From Apostichopus japonicus (lineage: Eukaryota; Echinodermata; Holothuroidea; Aspidochirotida; Stichopodidae), in assembly GCF_037975245.1 (NCBI RefSeq), contig NC_092562.1, positions 22,931,554 through 22,995,553 of the forward strand: a stretch of 64,000 nt of DNA, given 5' to 3'. Positions 62,279 to 64,000 of this stretch are shown here, one piece after another. The position numbers were made by a program, and so were the translations under genes. The number at the start of each line of letters is the position of its first letter. The stretch's first letter is position 1. Under the pieces are notes generated by a model that searched no databases, was not told the origin of the DNA, and worked only from the letters and a program-made list of their open reading frames with translations.

Positions 62279-62787
62279 ATGTTTGTGTCTTCAGTTTTTT
62301 CTCTCTCTATAGGGTCCTTGATGGGGTCTTAAGTGTCCCTCCTGATCCTTTTTCTACTAAACTAAACTATGTCTCCCTCATGTCCCCTCATGTCTCCCTC
62401 ATGCATCCCTCGTGTCACGTCTCCCTCATGTCATGAGTTATGAAGAGAATAAATTAATGGGTCTTGTGTAACTCCTAAAGGACTGGAGTTTGAACTATGT
62501 AAATCTTACAGTTGTTATCTTTCACACGTGTAAAAAAAAATCAAAAACAGAAATACGATAGGGTAAGTTTCATCTATCTTTTCATCAAAGGTATACTAAC
62601 TAATTGCCACGAAGAAGATATCAAACAACTTGTTTATTCGTTTGACTTTTTCCTTGTGAGAAGCAAAAGTGGTGTTGACACTGTTATCAATTGCTTGTCA
62701 CTATAAATCACCCTTCTCCATAATTCGATAATGATTCAGCAACATGCGCTTCACGCATGGAAAGCAAGATATCAACCTTAGTGATAG

Positions 62788-62940
62788 TATATATACATAC
62801 ATACATACATACATATAAATATATATATATATATAAATATATATAAATATAAATATATATATATATGTATATAATAAACACATACACACACATATATATA
62901 CACACAGAAATATATATATATGTATATATGTATATATGTA

Positions 62941-63008
<68 letters not shown>

Positions 63009-63009
63009 T
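62788..63009. repeat. (TA)n / (TATG)n microsatellite
   Basis: About 220 bp of TA-based repeats with an almost pure TA run at 62945-63000, preceded by CATA and CACA units. Frames across it (Tyr-Ile repeats) are not genes. Confidence 0.97.
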
Positions 63010-63846
63010 CTAAATATCCCAAGCGGGTTCTCATCTTTTCCGGATACTGTCTCATGCCTCTACTGGTCCAACCACTAAATCGTGCTGGTTGCTGGTCCTC
63101 TAATGATAAATTGAGGAAAGAGTGAGGTGAATGGGAGGGCCAGGGGATGAATGGGATGTGGTAAAAGAAAATCTAAATTGGCGAACTTTTTTCTACTCTA
63201 CATCAATTGTATTCTCACTTTGATAGATATTTGTTGTTTTTTTAAATCTTTATTGGCTTTCTTTCTTAAAAAAAAAATGATCAAAACCTCTCGTGGAATC
63301 TTGCCATGGCGTAGAAATAAAATTTGGTCATGAGATCATGTTTATCACAATTCCGAAGGAGAAAGACAGAAGCAGTATGGTGAGTGATACTATATTAATG
63401 TACACAACTCGAAAAATTCAAGCAAGAAGGGAAATGTCAGTTAAAGGAAATATAACGACAGAATGGATAACACAATATTACAGAGACAGAGAAGACAGAA
63501 AGACGAAGAAAAATAAAATAAAATAGAAAACAACCCCCATCCCCCACCCCCGCCTCAACAATGAAAAGGAGACAAGGGAAGAGGAAATTATATAGCAAAT
63601 GTGTTCTTTATTTTCTAGCGTTTGCCATTATAAGTTTATGTGTGCATTGCACTTCATTTTCATTTCAACAAAGTTTTGGATTTGTGTGAATATATAGGTC
63701 TGTAATGGACGTGACTTTTTACATGACTTTGAAGAAATACCTGTGTTAACTCAAAGGAGAGAGAAAACGTTAAATTATCTTCTGTCGAAAGGGAGTTATC
63801 TGGATTAATTTTAAGCCTTATAAATGAGAACATCACAGCTGTTTCT

Positions 63847-63877
63847 TGACGTCACGCGAACGAGCTATTATAATCTT
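63847..63877 (+). promoter_or_regulatory. candidate promoter elements of amylase 2
   Basis: TGACGTCA (CRE-type palindrome) at about 63848, followed by TATTATAAT at about 63866, roughly 75-95 nt before the start codon. Inferred from position only. Confidence 0.35.
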
Positions 63878-63943
63878 GTTGATTTCACACACTCGTCTTC
63901 ACTTACTGATAGCGACCTTTGCAAGTAGACGACAGTTCAAACA

Positions 63944-64000
63944 ATGAAGTTGTTCTTACTTCTTTTAATTGCGGCTACGGCCAGGGCCCAATATGACCTC
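63944..64000 (+). CDS. Amy: second alpha-amylase, first 19 codons
   Basis: ATG at 63944 reads [19 protein letters not shown] and runs off the window. The signal peptide type and the ATARAQYDL junction match the first amylase ([10 protein letters not shown]), so this is very probably a paralogue in opposite orientation, start codons 4.75 kb apart. Confidence 0.88.
   Translation, partial: MKLFLLLLIAATARAQYDL

Noticed and set aside
62701..63055. Tyr-Ile repeat frame
   Set aside because: Translation of a TA microsatellite.

Overview
The window is animal nuclear DNA. It is AT-rich, with split genes (GT-AG introns of 0.3-3 kb), many degraded DNA-transposon pieces, minisatellites and homopolymer runs. 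Gene content and the style of the repeats fit a marine invertebrate, perhaps an echinoderm or another deuterostome; I cannot name the species.

Layout. (1) 1-10.7 kb, minus strand: 5' exons of a MAP3K1 (MEKK1) homologue. A phase-0 exon ends in the start of the SWIM zinc finger (427-837), preceded by two short exons and possibly two more at 6.9 and 10.7 kb. The rest of the kinase lies left of the window. (2) 11-17.5 kb: intergenic, with a degenerate ~120-bp repeat array and a ~36-bp minisatellite. (3) 17.6-35.9 kb, minus strand: a complete KDM4/JMJD2 histone lysine demethylase. I resolved 17 coding exons whose phases all agree, giving 1081 aa: JmjN, JmjC with all Fe(II) ligands and the extra zinc site, a basic linker, PHD, extended PHD and double Tudor. 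(4) 36-55 kb: no gene recognised. It holds a 5.18-kb element with 24-bp perfect terminal inverted repeats, a 4-bp target duplication and 11 copies of a 15-bp subterminal motif, plus smaller MITEs and a tRNA-like SINE piece. (5) 55.2-59.2 kb, minus strand: a complete 3-exon secreted chloride-dependent alpha-amylase (494 aa) with an 18-bp minisatellite in intron 1. (6) 59.2-63.9 kb: a hAT MITE, a broken LINE reverse-transcriptase piece and a long TA microsatellite. (7) 63.94 kb to the end, plus strand: the start of a second amylase, head-to-head with the first.

The most interesting signal is inside KDM4. Seven copies of a box C/D snoRNA-like sequence lie on the host strand, one in each of introns 3, 4, 5, 6, 7, 8 and one in intron 11. 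They form two subfamilies that differ in flanks and spacers but share both candidate guide segments and the C, D', C' and D boxes. This looks like an intron-hosted snoRNA cluster that grew by local duplication and that no protein-level annotation would show.
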